From contig JAHEGD010000004.1 in the NCBI GenBank assembly GCA_024639885.1, positions 46,182 to 110,181 on the forward strand: a stretch of DNA of 64,000 nucleotides, given 5' to 3'. Below are positions 52,793-64,000 of the stretch, piece after piece. Origin of the DNA: Porticoccaceae bacterium. GTDB taxonomy: Bacteria; Pseudomonadota; Gammaproteobacteria; Pseudomonadales; Porticoccaceae. A model generated the notes under the pieces. That model was not told where the DNA came from. It saw nothing but the letters and a program-made list of their open reading frames with translations, and searched no databases. A program made the translations under genes and the position numbers. How positions within the stretch are numbered: the stretch's first letter is position 1; every line of letters begins with the position of its first letter.

Positions 52793-53619
52793 CTGTCGTT
52801 TCTCTCTGTCTGTCGGCTCGGCTGTGCCGCGTGCTGCGGCCGCGCGGCCGGGGCCGCTAACGGATTGCGCCAGCGCGCCGGCTTGGGCGGCAGCCGGGCG
52901 ACACTGCGCTTGACCGCGTGAATCACCATACAGCTGCCCAGCGGCAGCTGGCGGGCCGCCAGCCAGCGCTGCCAGCGGCGGCCGCGGCGCTGTGCCCACG
53001 GCCACGGCAAAGGGGGATTGTAAGCGCCATAACTGACAGTGGCCACCTGTAACTGCAACAGTGCCAGCCAATCCGCCAACCGCGCTGCGCGCAGCTGATG
53101 AAAGCGCGCCAGCGGCTCAAATTGGCAGCGGCCGAGATGGCCGAGCCGGCCCAGCCACGGCGCCACCGCACCCCACGGACTGAGCGGATTAAATGCGACA
53201 ATGGTCAGCTGACCGCCGTCGCTGAGCACCCGGCAGCTCTCGGCCAGCACCTCGCGCGGGCGCCGCGAGTACTCCAGCGCGTGGTGCAGTAAGACGCTAT
53301 CGACCACCCCGCTGGGCAGCGGCAGTTCGGCAAAATCGGCCAATGCGCCGGTGCTGCGCGGCTGCCCGGCGCCGCCGGCAAGCGCGACCGGGTGCAACGC
53401 AAAGCGGTGGCAGTCGGCGTGGCCGGCGAGCTCAAACTGGGCACCAAAGCTACTCAGCTGCAGCGAGTGGTAGCCGGCGCGGCTCTCCAGCTGGGCCAAC
53501 AGGTCGGCCTGCTCGGCGGCCAAATAACGCCCACTCGGCCCCTGCCACCAAGCTGCCAGCGCGCTGGCGCGCTGGCTGAACGGCGGCATCTGGCTGTCGA
53601 GCAAGGTGGCGATGGCCAT
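52789..53619 (-). CDS. class I SAM-dependent methyltransferase (YafS-like)
   Basis: About 276 residues. A Rossmann-like methyltransferase with a central [21 protein letters not shown] segment (post-II motif), [17 protein letters not shown] and a basic Arg/Ala/Pro-rich tail. The ATG at 53619 is used; the longer in-frame start has no ribosome site. In many gammaproteobacteria a methyltransferase of this kind sits between gloB and rnhA, as here. The substrate is unknown. Confidence 0.85.
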   Translation of the reverse strand: MAIATLLDSQMPPFSQRASALAAWWQGPSGRYLAAEQADLLAQLESRAGYHSLQLSSFGAQFELAGHADCHRFALHPVALAGGAGQPRSTGALADFAELPLPSGVVDSVLLHHALEYSRRPREVLAESCRVLSDGGQLTIVAFNPLSPWGAVAPWLGRLGHLGRCQFEPLARFHQLRAARLADWLALLQLQVATVSYGAYNPPLPWPWAQRRGRRWQRWLAARQLPLGSCMVIHAVKRSVARLPPKPARWRNPLAAPAARPQHAAQPSRQTERNDR

Positions 53620-53744
53620 AGGTTCTCTCAGTTTAACTGGGCTAAGTGGCAGTTGGCCGCGGCAGACGGCCACTGCCCTACCGTGTCATTTTGACCGTTG
53701 CCGTTTATCATGTCGAGACAGCTGGCCACCGATGAGAGCAGACT

Positions 53745-54542
53745 ATGCAGAGCCCAACTAACGCAGCGATCAATGTCGAGCCAATCGCCGCCTTTAACGA
53801 CAACTACATCTGGCTGCTGCAGAGCGCCGATCGCCGCGAGGCGGTAGTGGTCGACCCGGGCGACGGCCAAGCGGTACTCGACTATCTTGATGCGCGCGCG
53901 ATCACCCTGACCGCGATCTGGATCACCCACCACCATGCCGACCATGTCGGCGGTATCGCCCAGCTCTGTGAGCGCTGGCAGCTACCGGTCTATGGCCCGG
54001 CCGGCAGCCCAGCCGAGGCCCAGTTTAGCCATACGTTGAGCGCCGGCGACCAGCTCGAGCTGGGCGGCGTCGGTTTTAGCGTGCTGGCGATACCCGGCCA
54101 CACCCTCGACCATATCGCTTACTACGCGGCCGCCAGCGGCCAGCTATTTTGTGGCGACACCCTGTTTGCCGGCGGCTGTGGGCGGGTCTTTGAGGGCACT
54201 TATCCGCAGATGCATGAGTCGCTGCAGCAGCTCGCCGCGCTGCCGGCTAGCACGGCGGTTTACTGCGCCCATGAATATACGTTAGCCAATCTCGCCTTTG
54301 CGGTTGCCGCTGAGCCCGACAACAGCGCGCTGTTGCAGCGCCTTGCCGATGCCCAGCAGCGCCGCAGCCAAGCGCTGCCAACGGTGCCGTCGACGATTGG
54401 CTTGGAGTTGGCTACCAACCCATTTCTGCGCTGTGACCAGCCGGCCATCGCCGCGACACTGAGCGCCAGCGGTGCTGCCAGGCAAACCGCTAGCACGGCC
54501 GAACGGTTTGCCGCACTGCGCAGCTGGAAGGATAGTTTTTAG
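53745..54542 (+). CDS. gloB: hydroxyacylglutathione hydrolase (glyoxalase II)
   Basis: 265 residues. Hydrolyses S-D-lactoylglutathione in methylglyoxal detoxification. The binuclear metal motif is THHHADH (His62, His64, Asp66, His67), with GHTLDHIAYY, FCGDTLFAGGCGRVFEG and YCAHEYTLANL; the C-terminal glutathione-binding helical domain is complete. Divergent from the methyltransferase-rnhA-dnaQ set. Confidence 0.95.
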   Translation: MQSPTNAAINVEPIAAFNDNYIWLLQSADRREAVVVDPGDGQAVLDYLDARAITLTAIWITHHHADHVGGIAQLCERWQLPVYGPAGSPAEAQFSHTLSAGDQLELGGVGFSVLAIPGHTLDHIAYYAAASGQLFCGDTLFAGGCGRVFEGTYPQMHESLQQLAALPASTAVYCAHEYTLANLAFAVAAEPDNSALLQRLADAQQRRSQALPTVPSTIGLELATNPFLRCDQPAIAATLSASGAARQTASTAERFAALRSWKDSF

Positions 54543-54594
54543 AGGCTCTGCGACTATAATACGCCGCTGTAACTGCCCCTAAAGAGAGAGTATT

Positions 54595-56121
54595 TTGCGC
54601 CTAACCCGCTCTGCTACCAGCCGTATCACCGCCATTACCGCCTGCCTCTGGCTGACTGGCTGCAGCGCATTGCTAAGCCCACCGGCTGCGCCGCCCAGCG
54701 CGCCGCCGACGTCTGCCACTGTGGTGCCGGCCGCCGTGGTCACCGACGATCTATGGCAGCGTATTCGCAACGGCATGCAAATTGTCCCCAACGGCGGCGA
54801 CCGGCTGGCCAATGGCGAGCTGGCGGCGGCGGTTGCCAAGCAACTGCGCTGGTACCAGAACAATCCAAGCTACTTGGCGACCGTGTTTGAGCGCGCCGAG
54901 CCGTTTATCTTTGACGTGGTTGAACAGCTAGAGAGTGCTGGGCTGCCCCTCGAGCTCGCCCTGCTACCGGTGCTAGAGAGCACCTACGACCCGCTCGCCT
55001 ATTCCAACAGCCACGCGGTGGGACTTTGGCAGTTTATCCCGAGCACCGCCCGCGCGTTTGGTCTGGAGCGCAATGACCGCTACGAAGGGCGTCGCGACAG
55101 CGTCGCCGCAACCGCCGCGGCAGTGCGTTTTTTAACCTACTTGCACGGCCAATTTGACGGCGCGTGGCTGCTCGCTCTGGCCGCCTACAACAGCGGCGAG
55201 GGCAATGTCCGGCGCGCGGTTGCCAACAACCTAGCGGCGGGTGGCGACGGCCAGTTTTGGGCGCTACAGCTGCCCCGTGAAACACGCAACTACGTACCCC
55301 AACTGCTCGCGCTGTCGGAGCTGGTGGCCACCCCCGAGCGCTACGCTGTCGAGCTTCCAGAGCTGCCTAATCGGCCCTTTTTTACCGCCGTTGCGGTGAA
55401 CTCACCGATCGATCTCGCCATAGCCCAGCGGGTCAGCAACACCGACCCCGAGCTATTTACCCGGCTAAATGCCGCTTTCCGGCGTTCGGTCACCCCCGCC
55501 GATGGCGCGACGATACTGCTGCCCGCCGCCAACGCCGCTGCACTGAAAGCGTTTCTAGCGACCACCCCGCCAACCCTATGGGCGCCCTATCGGGAGGTAT
55601 TGGTAGCGTGGGGCGACACACTGTCTGAGCTGGCCGAGCGCCACAACTCTACCGTTGCCGAGCTGAAAGCCGCCAACCGGCTCAGCTCCAACCGGTTGCG
55701 GGTTGGTCAACGGCTGGTGATCCCCCCGCGCGGCGAGTTGACCGGCGCCGCCGCAGAGCTGCCGCGCGGCCACCACAGCTACCTGATTCAACCCGGCGAT
55801 TCGCTCTGGGAGCTTGCTCAGCGTTTTTCGACCAGCGTGGCCCTGCTGCGCAAACTCAACCGTCTTAGCGGCGATACACTGCGCCCAGGCCGCCGCTTAA
55901 TGGTGCCGGCCAACGCCGCGCCGAGCGCACCCAGCGGCCCCGCTCAGCCGAGCGTGCGCAAAGTGAGCTACCAAGTAAAAAGCGGCGATTCGCTGTCGCG
56001 CATCGCCGCTCATTTTGCGGTCCGCACCGCTCAGATTGTCAGCTGGAACCAGCTCGATGCTAGCCGCTACCTACAACCCGGCCAGCGCTTAACGATCTAC
56101 GTTAACCCGCTAGAAATTTAG
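54595..56121 (+). CDS. mltD: membrane-bound lytic murein transglycosylase D-like, with three LysM domains
   Basis: 508 residues. The lipobox LTGCSA puts the lipid-anchored cysteine near residue 23. The transglycosylase domain has the catalytic Glu in PVLESTYDPLA, then GLWQFIPSTARAFGL and AAYNSGEGNVRRA. Three LysM peptidoglycan-binding domains follow (from about 340, 395 and 455, with GDTLSELA, GDSLWELA and GDSLSRIA). It cleaves glycan strands in the periplasm. The start is a TTG at 54595 after AGAGAGAG; an exact TATAAT lies at 54555-54560. Its stop overlaps that of the convergent ppiD by 4 bases. Confidence 0.93.
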   Translation: MRLTRSATSRITAITACLWLTGCSALLSPPAAPPSAPPTSATVVPAAVVTDDLWQRIRNGMQIVPNGGDRLANGELAAAVAKQLRWYQNNPSYLATVFERAEPFIFDVVEQLESAGLPLELALLPVLESTYDPLAYSNSHAVGLWQFIPSTARAFGLERNDRYEGRRDSVAATAAAVRFLTYLHGQFDGAWLLALAAYNSGEGNVRRAVANNLAAGGDGQFWALQLPRETRNYVPQLLALSELVATPERYAVELPELPNRPFFTAVAVNSPIDLAIAQRVSNTDPELFTRLNAAFRRSVTPADGATILLPAANAAALKAFLATTPPTLWAPYREVLVAWGDTLSELAERHNSTVAELKAANRLSSNRLRVGQRLVIPPRGELTGAAAELPRGHHSYLIQPGDSLWELAQRFSTSVALLRKLNRLSGDTLRPGRRLMVPANAAPSAPSGPAQPSVRKVSYQVKSGDSLSRIAAHFAVRTAQIVSWNQLDASRYLQPGQRLTIYVNPLEI

Positions 56122-57974
56122 CGCTTCACCTCAGCGCCGGCAGAGAGCGCACCCTGATAGCCGCTCAACTCGGCCAGCACTGCGCTCTGGGTAAGCCCGC
56201 CGCGCAGCGCCGCCCGCCGCGCCGCTGACAGCTGGCTGGCGCTGCCCAGCGCCACTTCGCGCAGCGCAATCACCGCAACATCGCCAGAGGCCAGCTGCTG
56301 TTGGGCATAGCTGCCGCCCGCTTGAGGGCTGGCCATGGCGAAGGCGCGCTGCAGGATCTCGCGCTGTACTTGTGGCTCGGCCATCGTCGCGTCAGCCACT
56401 ACCTGCCAGCTGAGCTGGTCGCGCTTGGCGAGCTGCTCAACCCGGGCACCCTGCTCCAGCTCGGCTATATAGGCCATCGCGCGCGCGCTGAGCTGCTCTG
56501 CCACCTGCTGCTGGCGTAGCTCTGCCTCGATCTCTGCGCGCACCTCATCAAGTGCGATCGGGCTGGCTGGCAGCTGCTCGACTACCTTGACTACCGCGTA
56601 GCGATCATCGCCCAGCTCGATCACCTCACTGGCAAAGCCGTCGACACGCACATCGTCACTAAACGCCGCCGCAACCAGTGCTGGCTCTGCAGCAATGCCG
56701 CTGCCACCGCTGCGCGCGAACGGCGCACTGCGCTGGACGACGACACCGAGTTGATCGGCCACCGCGGTCAATGACTCGGCGTTGAAGCTCAACTCTTTGA
56801 GCGCAGCCAGCTGGGCTGCCAAATTGCTCTGGGCGAGTTCGGCGCGCAGCGCCCGCTCGACATCGGCACGCTGAAGTTGCGCGTCTACTGCTGCCGATTC
56901 AACTGCCAGCAACTTGATAAAGTGGATACCGGCATCGGTCTCTACCGGGCCAGAGACCTCGCCGACTGCCAAATCGGCCAGTGCCGCCTCAAAGGGCTCG
57001 GGGAAGGCGCTGCCATCGGTAAAGCCGAGCTCGCCACCGGCCGCAGCCGAGACGATATCGACAGAGTATTCACTGGCCAGTGCTGCAAATGACTCACCCG
57101 CCGCCAACTTGGCCGCGATCTCATCAAGTTGGGCCTGGTCGGGCTGTTCGAGAAGGATGTGTGCGGCGCTGCGCAGCTCGCTGGGGGCCGCGCTTTCGGC
57201 CAACTGTGCCAAACGCTGCTCGACCTGCTGCGGGGATAGCTCTACCGCTGCCGCGGCGGTCGCCAAAGAGAGCTCAATAGTATCGACTACCAGCTGCTCG
57301 GGGGTGCTAAAGCGCGCGCTGTTGGCCGCGTAGAAGGCCTCGACCGCTGCTGGCTCAACCACCACCTGCGCGGCCGCCGCCTCTGCTGACAGGGTCAAGT
57401 AGTAGTAGTTGCGGGTCTGTTCAATAATCTCGGCGAGCTGGTCGATCTCACTGGCGGTCACAAAGCTGCTGTTGAGCACGCCACTGCTGAACTGCTGGGT
57501 CAGTAGTTCGTCGGCCACGGTCGCTTTGAATTCGGCACTGGTGTAACCCTGGCTCTGCAATACATAGCGGTAGCGATCGGGGTCGAACCGGCCGCCACTT
57601 TGAAAGGCACCGATCTCGGCCAGCTGCTGGGCAACCGGGCGCGGCCCGATCGCCATACCGGCCTCGCGGGCGGCCTGGCTGAGCAGCGCCGCTGCTATCA
57701 GCTGCTGCTCCGCTCGCGGGCGCAGCAGTTCATCGCTGAGCAACTCGGCATCCAGACCGGGGTTGGCCTGAACGATGCTGTTACGCTCGCTGGCGATGGC
57801 GCGCTGAACCTGCAGCTCGGTGATCTTCTCGCCGTTGACGACCAGTGCCGACTCAGCGGCAGAGCCGCTCAACAGCAGTGAATCGACGCCGACGAAGGCG
57901 AACGGGATGGTCAGCAGACCGATCAGAAAGACGGCGGTAAACCCTTTGATGTTGTCACGAAAACTCTGCAGCAT
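56118..57974 (-). CDS. ppiD: periplasmic folding chaperone PpiD
   Basis: 618 residues. One N-terminal transmembrane helix (FLIGLLTIPFAFVGV) anchors a SurA-like N-terminal chaperone region and a parvulin-type PPIC domain (SAAHILLEQPDQ, FAALASEYSVD, GELGFTDGSAFPEPFEAAL, ETDAGIHFIKLL). It helps newly exported proteins fold at the Sec translocon. It follows hup and lon, the order usual in gammaproteobacteria. Confidence 0.93.
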   Translation of the reverse strand: MLQSFRDNIKGFTAVFLIGLLTIPFAFVGVDSLLLSGSAAESALVVNGEKITELQVQRAIASERNSIVQANPGLDAELLSDELLRPRAEQQLIAAALLSQAAREAGMAIGPRPVAQQLAEIGAFQSGGRFDPDRYRYVLQSQGYTSAEFKATVADELLTQQFSSGVLNSSFVTASEIDQLAEIIEQTRNYYYLTLSAEAAAAQVVVEPAAVEAFYAANSARFSTPEQLVVDTIELSLATAAAAVELSPQQVEQRLAQLAESAAPSELRSAAHILLEQPDQAQLDEIAAKLAAGESFAALASEYSVDIVSAAAGGELGFTDGSAFPEPFEAALADLAVGEVSGPVETDAGIHFIKLLAVESAAVDAQLQRADVERALRAELAQSNLAAQLAALKELSFNAESLTAVADQLGVVVQRSAPFARSGGSGIAAEPALVAAAFSDDVRVDGFASEVIELGDDRYAVVKVVEQLPASPIALDEVRAEIEAELRQQQVAEQLSARAMAYIAELEQGARVEQLAKRDQLSWQVVADATMAEPQVQREILQRAFAMASPQAGGSYAQQQLASGDVAVIALREVALGSASQLSAARRAALRGGLTQSAVLAELSGYQGALSAGAEVKR

Positions 57975-58031
57975 GGCTAACTCTTATTGGCGGTGGGGTG
58001 GGCAGTTTCAACGGCACTAATAATAAACCGA

Positions 58032-58077
58032 CTGGCAACAAAAAGGCGCACCCATTGATGCGCCTTTTTGTTGCCAG
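58032..58077 (-). terminator. strong terminator after hup
   Basis: A perfect 19-bp inverted repeat (58032-58050 and 58059-58077) with an 8-base loop. Each arm contains five A or T bases within a GGCGCA stem, so it could work in both directions. It separates hup from ppiD. Confidence 0.9.
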
Positions 58078-58109
58078 CCGCGCGGGCGCGGCTGGTATCG
58101 GTCAGACAA

Positions 58110-58385
58110 TTACTTGTTGACTGAGTCTTTCAGGCCTTTGCCAGCTTTGAAGCTAGGCACGGTGGCGGCGGCGATTTGGATCTCGGCGCCAGTCTTGGGG
58201 TTGCGGCCAGTGCGCGCAGCGCGGTGCTTAACAGCGAAAGTACCGAAGCCTACCAGCGAAACTGAATCGCCTTTTTGCAGGGCGCCAGTGACAGCGTCAA
58301 GTGCTGATTCCAGAGCGCGGCCAGCAGAAGCTTTAGAGATGTCTGCGCCAGCAGCGATTGCGTCGATGAGTTCAGATTTGTTCAT
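58110..58385 (-). CDS. hupB: HU family DNA-binding protein
   Basis: 91 residues. A small histone-like DNA-bending protein: [11 protein letters not shown] start, [23 protein letters not shown], the DNA-arm region [12 protein letters not shown], and a [12 protein letters not shown] end. It organises the nucleoid. Its own strong promoter and terminator flank it, consistent with high expression. Confidence 0.96.
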   Translation of the reverse strand: MNKSELIDAIAAGADISKASAGRALESALDAVTGALQKGDSVSLVGFGTFAVKHRAARTGRNPKTGAEIQIAAATVPSFKAGKGLKDSVNK

Positions 58386-58476
58386 GGGTTATTCCTTATT
58401 TTAAGTAGTGTTTAAGTGCAGCCTAACGGATTCCTTTCGCTAGCCCGCGCCTTAACGATGGGCCGTAGCGATGAAC

Positions 58477-58505
58477 TTTATACCAACTGGCCGTGCCCGA
58501 ATCAA
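58477..58505 (-). promoter_or_regulatory. hup promoter
   Basis: On the minus strand TTGATT (58500-58505), a 17-base spacer and TATAAA (58477-58482), about 90 bases before the hup ATG. Confidence 0.7.
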
Positions 58506-58567
58506 GCTGCAACGGCCGTTTTTCCTAGATTCTTGGCGTGATTGGTTAATTTATAAACAATCGCGCC

Positions 58568-60973
<2,406 letters not shown>

Positions 60974-61002
60974 AGCCACCTCACTTGTCTTGGATACTAA
61001 AC

Positions 61003-61030
61003 ATATTGGGCCACGCTAGCGGATTACAAC
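61003..61030 (-). promoter_or_regulatory. possible sigma-32-like lon promoter
   Basis: On the minus strand GTTGTA (61025-61030), 14 bases, then CCCAATAT (61003-61010). It resembles the heat-shock consensus CTTGAA-N13-15-CCCATnT only partly. Confidence 0.35.
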
Positions 61031-61083
61031 CGCTGTTTAGCCAATTTAAGCAGCAAAACGGCGCACTCGGCTAGTTGCAAAGC

Positions 61084-61111
61084 AAAAAAAAGGGCGGCTA
61101 AAAAGCCGCCC
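61084..61111 (-). terminator. clpX terminator
   Basis: On the minus strand GGGCGGCT-TTTT-AGCCGCCC is followed by eight Ts (61084-61091). Textbook rho-independent terminator, 22 bases after the clpX stop. Confidence 0.93.
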
Positions 61112-61133
61112 GATTTAACCGACAGCGGCAAGA

Positions 61134-62414
61134 CTACTCGTCGCTGGCGGCTTTTTTATCGTGCTGCTGGTAGACCAGTAGCGGGTCGTTCTCGCCATTG
61201 ATCACCGCGGCGTCGACCACCACTTTAACCACATCGTCGGTCGAGGGGATCTCGTACATGGTGTCTATCAGCACCGTCTCGACGATCGAGCGCAGCCCGC
61301 GCGCACCGGTTTTGCGAGCAATCGCTTTTTCGGCAATCGCCTCGAGCGCATCGGCGCGCAGATCGAGCTCGACCCCTTCCATCTCGAACAGCGACTGGTA
61401 CTGCTTGACCAGCGCATTCTTGGGGGTGACCAGAATACTGACCAGCGCCTCGCGGTCGAGCTCCAGCAGGGTCGCTACCACCGGCAGGCGGCCGATAAAC
61501 TCGGGGATTAAGCCGTAACCGATCAGGTCTTCTGGCTCGACATCAAGCAGCGTCTCGCCGACCGACTTCTGGCTCTCTTTGCTTTTTACCTCAGCGCCAA
61601 AGCCGATACCGCCCTTCTCTGAGCGGTCGCGGATGACCTTTTCTAGGCCGGCAAATGCGCCGCCACAGATGAATAGTATGTTGGAGGTGTCGACCTGCAA
61701 AAACTCCTGCTGCGGGTGTTTGCGTCCGCCCTGCGGCGGCACCGAGGCGACCGTACCTTCGATCAACTTGAGCAGCGCCTGCTGTACGCCCTCACCAGAG
61801 ACATCGCGAGTGATCGAGGGGTTATCTGACTTGCGAGAAATTTTGTCGATCTCGTCGATGTAGACGATACCGCGCTGCGCCTTGTCGACGTCGTAATCGC
61901 ACTTTTGCAGCAGCTTTTGGATGATGTTTTCAACGTCCTCACCGACATAACCGGCCTCGGTCAGGGTGGTCGCATCGGCCATGGTGAACGGCACATCCAG
62001 CATCCGCGCCAGGGTCTCGGCGAGCAGCGTCTTACCGCTGCCGGTCGGGCCGATCAGCAGAATGTTCGACTTGCCCAGCTCGACGTCACCGCTGGCGCCC
62101 TTGTCCTGCACCTGAAGGCGCTTGTAGTGGTTGTAGACCGCCACCGAGAGAATCTTCTTGGCGCGCTCTTGGCCGATCACGTAGTCGTCGAGCCGCGCGC
62201 GGATCTCGGTCGGCGCCGGCAGCTTGCGGTCGGCCTCGCTGTCGCTGGCAACATCGACCTCTTCGGTGATGATGTCGTTACACAGGTCGACACACTCGTC
62301 GCAGATGTAGACCGACGGCCCGGCGATCAGACGGCGCACTTCATTTTGGTTTTTGCCACAAAAAGAACAGAACAGCAGCTTGCCGCTCTCGTCAGATGAC
62401 CCACTTTTAGACAT
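61134..62414 (-). CDS. clpX: ClpX ATPase subunit of ClpXP
   Basis: 426 residues. Unfolds tagged proteins and feeds them to ClpP. The N-terminal zinc domain has CSFCGKNQ and CDECVDLC; Walker A is [12 protein letters not shown], Walker B is VYIDEIDKI, and the ClpP-binding loop region IGFGAEV is present. The gene follows clpP after 82 bases on the same strand. Confidence 0.97.
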   Translation of the reverse strand: MSKSGSSDESGKLLFCSFCGKNQNEVRRLIAGPSVYICDECVDLCNDIITEEVDVASDSEADRKLPAPTEIRARLDDYVIGQERAKKILSVAVYNHYKRLQVQDKGASGDVELGKSNILLIGPTGSGKTLLAETLARMLDVPFTMADATTLTEAGYVGEDVENIIQKLLQKCDYDVDKAQRGIVYIDEIDKISRKSDNPSITRDVSGEGVQQALLKLIEGTVASVPPQGGRKHPQQEFLQVDTSNILFICGGAFAGLEKVIRDRSEKGGIGFGAEVKSKESQKSVGETLLDVEPEDLIGYGLIPEFIGRLPVVATLLELDREALVSILVTPKNALVKQYQSLFEMEGVELDLRADALEAIAEKAIARKTGARGLRSIVETVLIDTMYEIPSTDDVVKVVVDAAVINGENDPLLVYQQHDKKAASDE

Positions 62415-62496
62415 ATCTCTCTCCCACTAGAGTGGCTTGAGCCGTGGCGCCGGGCACTCTACACCGCGCGCCGCATTAATTTTGAGCCTAACTAAG

Positions 62497-63099
62497 CTAG
62501 CCGCGCTTGTCTAGAACCTCGTCGATCAGACCGTAGGCCTTTGACTCGTCGGCGCTCATAAAGGTGTCGCGCTCGGTGTCGCGCTCGATGGTGGCCAACT
62601 CTTGGCCGGTGTGCTGTGCCATCAGACGGTTGAGCCGCTCACGGATCTTGAGGATCTCTTGAGCCTGAATATGTATATCCGAAGCCTGGCCCTGCGCACC
62701 GCCACTTGGCTGGTGGATCATGGTGCGCGCGTTGGGCAGCGCAAAGCGCTTGCCGGCGGCACCGGCGCCAAGCAGGAAAGCGCCCATGCTGGCCGCTTGA
62801 CCGATACACATGGTGCTGACGTCTGGCTTGATAAACTGCATGGTGTCGTAGATCGACAGGCCGGCAGTGACCGAACCGCCTGGCGAGTTGATATAGAGGT
62901 GGATATCTTTGTCGGGGTTCTCCGACTCAAGAAACAGCATCTGGGCGACAATCAAGTTGGCCATGTAATCTTCCACTTGGCCGACCATAAAGATGACTCG
63001 CTCTTTGAGCAGCCGCGAGTAAATATCGAACGAGCGCTCGCCGCGCGAAGTCTGCTCGATCACCATCGGTACTAAGCCAACACTGTTGATATCCAACAT
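62497..63099 (-). CDS. clpP: ClpP protease subunit
   Basis: 200 residues. The serine peptidase of ClpXP/ClpAP. The catalytic Ser is in [11 protein letters not shown], His in TMIHQPSGG, and Asp in the [14 protein letters not shown] region. The N-terminus is close to the mature-like form ([22 protein letters not shown]). It lies between tig and clpX as usual. Confidence 0.97.
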   Translation of the reverse strand: MLDINSVGLVPMVIEQTSRGERSFDIYSRLLKERVIFMVGQVEDYMANLIVAQMLFLESENPDKDIHLYINSPGGSVTAGLSIYDTMQFIKPDVSTMCIGQAASMGAFLLGAGAAGKRFALPNARTMIHQPSGGAQGQASDIHIQAQEILKIRERLNRLMAQHTGQELATIERDTERDTFMSADESKAYGLIDEVLDKRG

Positions 63100-63147
63100 T
63101 TTTCACTCTCCGGTTGAAGGTTAATTTCTGCTAAGTCTAGCAGAGAC

Positions 63148-63175
63148 AACAACGGCGGCCAGTGCCGCCGTTGTT
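63148..63175 (-). terminator. hairpin after tig
   Basis: A perfect 12-bp inverted repeat AACAACGGCGGC/GCCGCCGTTGTT with a 4-base loop, 8 bases after the tig stop on the minus strand. It lacks a clear T-run, so it may be a weak or partial terminator before clpP. Confidence 0.6.
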
Positions 63176-63182
63176 AGAGCAA

Positions 63183-64000
63183 TCACTCAGCGTCTGCTTG
63201 GGGCTCTGGGTCGGGCTTAACCGCGTCCTCGTAGCTCTCATTGACATCTTTGACACTGCCTTTGCCCAATACCAGCTCGGTCACTTGGTCTTCCAGCACG
63301 GCTGCTTCTACTGAGCCGAGCAGCTGCTGCTGGCTGTAGTAGTAGTCGACCACTTCGTTGGGCGACTCGTAGGTGGAGGCAATTTCGTCGATGCGCGCGC
63401 GCACCGCATCGGCATCGGCCTTGAGCTCTTCCTGCTTGACGATTTGGCTGACAATCACGCCCAGTGATGCACGGCGCTCGGCCTGCGGGGTGAACATCTC
63501 TTCGGGCAGCATGTTGAGGTCAAACTGCTGGCCACCGCCAAACTGCTGTAGCATCTGCTGCTTGAGCTGGTTGATCTCTGCTTTGACCAATGCGCTTGGC
63601 AGCTCGACGCTGTTCATGTCAAACAGCTGGTTCATGACGCGGGTTTTTACTTTGTTGCGGACCGCATTGCGCAGCTCGCGCTCCATGTTGTTGCGAACCT
63701 CTTCAAGAAACTTAGCCTCACCGCCGTCATTGACGCCGTAAAGCTTGAAGAACTCGTCATTGAGCTCGGGCAGGTTGCGCTCGGCTACCGCTTTAACTGT
63801 GACGGTGAACTCTACCGCAGCGCCCTTGAGCTCTTCGGCGTGATAGTCGTCTGGGAAGGAGAGTGCCAGCAATTTTTCGTCGCCAGCGGCGGCGCCGACC
63901 AGGCCGTCTTCAAAACCGGGAATCATGCTGCCAGAACCAAGCACCAGCGGCTGATCGTTGCCTGAGCCACCGGGGAACTCTTCGCCATCGCGACGGCCGA
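63183..64000 (-). CDS. tig: trigger factor (C-terminal part)
   Basis: The last ~272 codons are inside the window; the frame stays open to the right edge, so the gene starts outside. The FKBP-type peptidyl-prolyl isomerase domain is visible from GEEFPGGSG through LGSGSMIPGFEDGLVG and LALSFPDDYHAEELKG. The helical chaperone domain follows (LNDEFFKLYGV, MERELRNAVRNKVK, MNQLFDMNSVELPSALVKAE). Trigger factor binds the ribosome exit tunnel and shields new chains. The order tig-clpP-clpX-lon is conserved. Confidence 0.95.
   Translation of the reverse strand, partial: GRRDGEEFPGGSGNDQPLVLGSGSMIPGFEDGLVGAAAGDEKLLALSFPDDYHAEELKGAAVEFTVTVKAVAERNLPELNDEFFKLYGVNDGGEAKFLEEVRNNMERELRNAVRNKVKTRVMNQLFDMNSVELPSALVKAEINQLKQQMLQQFGGGQQFDLNMLPEEMFTPQAERRASLGVIVSQIVKQEELKADADAVRARIDEIASTYESPNEVVDYYYSQQQLLGSVEAAVLEDQVTELVLGKGSVKDVNESYEDAVKPDPEPQADAE

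Overview
The window looks like a chromosome segment of a free-living, probably marine, gammaproteobacterium. I would guess the Cellvibrionales (Halieaceae/Spongiibacteraceae) neighbourhood, but the order is an inference. The evidence is conserved gene order: tig-clpP-clpX-lon-hup-ppiD; gloB diverging from methyltransferase-rnhA-dnaQ with hrpA next; and mltD, gltX, dusA, tal and mlaA.

Layout. (1) 1-5554 is GC-rich: fatty-acid type genes (an enoyl-CoA hydratase fragment and an HSD10-like dehydrogenase), then a plus-strand operon (SnoaL-like, SDR, DUF2878, chalcone-isomerase-like, DUF3833 lipoprotein), then a queuosine-precursor transporter and a FolM-like pteridine reductase. (2) 5691-38500 is an accessory block with visibly lower GC. 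It holds hppD with an Lrp-type regulator; a LuxR-controlled divergent cluster (MFS, FAD hydroxyacid dehydrogenase and ALDH against SDR, class I aldolase, Zn polyol dehydrogenase, FGGY kinase and VOC protein); a DAHP synthase; and a large set of exported proteins. That set comprises a sulfatase, a DUF3604 protein, three carboxymuconolactone-decarboxylase-like (CMD) proteins, an SMP-30 lactonase, a metallo-beta-lactamase-fold hydrolase, a beta-propeller, a b-type and a c-type cytochrome, DUF1501 and DUF1549/DUF1553 proteins, a DUF8021-like protein and a TonB-dependent receptor. (3) 38500-41430 is a repeat-rich junction: a 16-copy hexamer array, an exonuclease, higBA bracketed by direct repeats, and a train of mini-hairpins downstream of tRNA-Ala(GGC). 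(4) 41487-64000 is GC-rich housekeeping sequence.

How the genes may work together. The LuxR cluster reads as a complete polyol route: uptake, oxidation to a ketose, 1-phosphorylation, aldol cleavage to DHAP plus a short aldehyde, oxidation to a 2-hydroxyacid, then to the oxoacid. The 25467-38499 set reads as an outer-membrane and periplasmic system. Its substrate would enter by the TonB receptor and be processed by exported lactonase, CMD-like and DUF1501/DUF1553 proteins, with electrons passing to the c- and b-type cytochromes. A 12-base motif, GAGTA(C/A)(A/T)TT(A/T)CG, occurs upstream of the luxR gene, of one exported CMD gene and of the TonB receptor gene, and may tie these clusters into one regulon. 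The substrates are not evident from the sequence.
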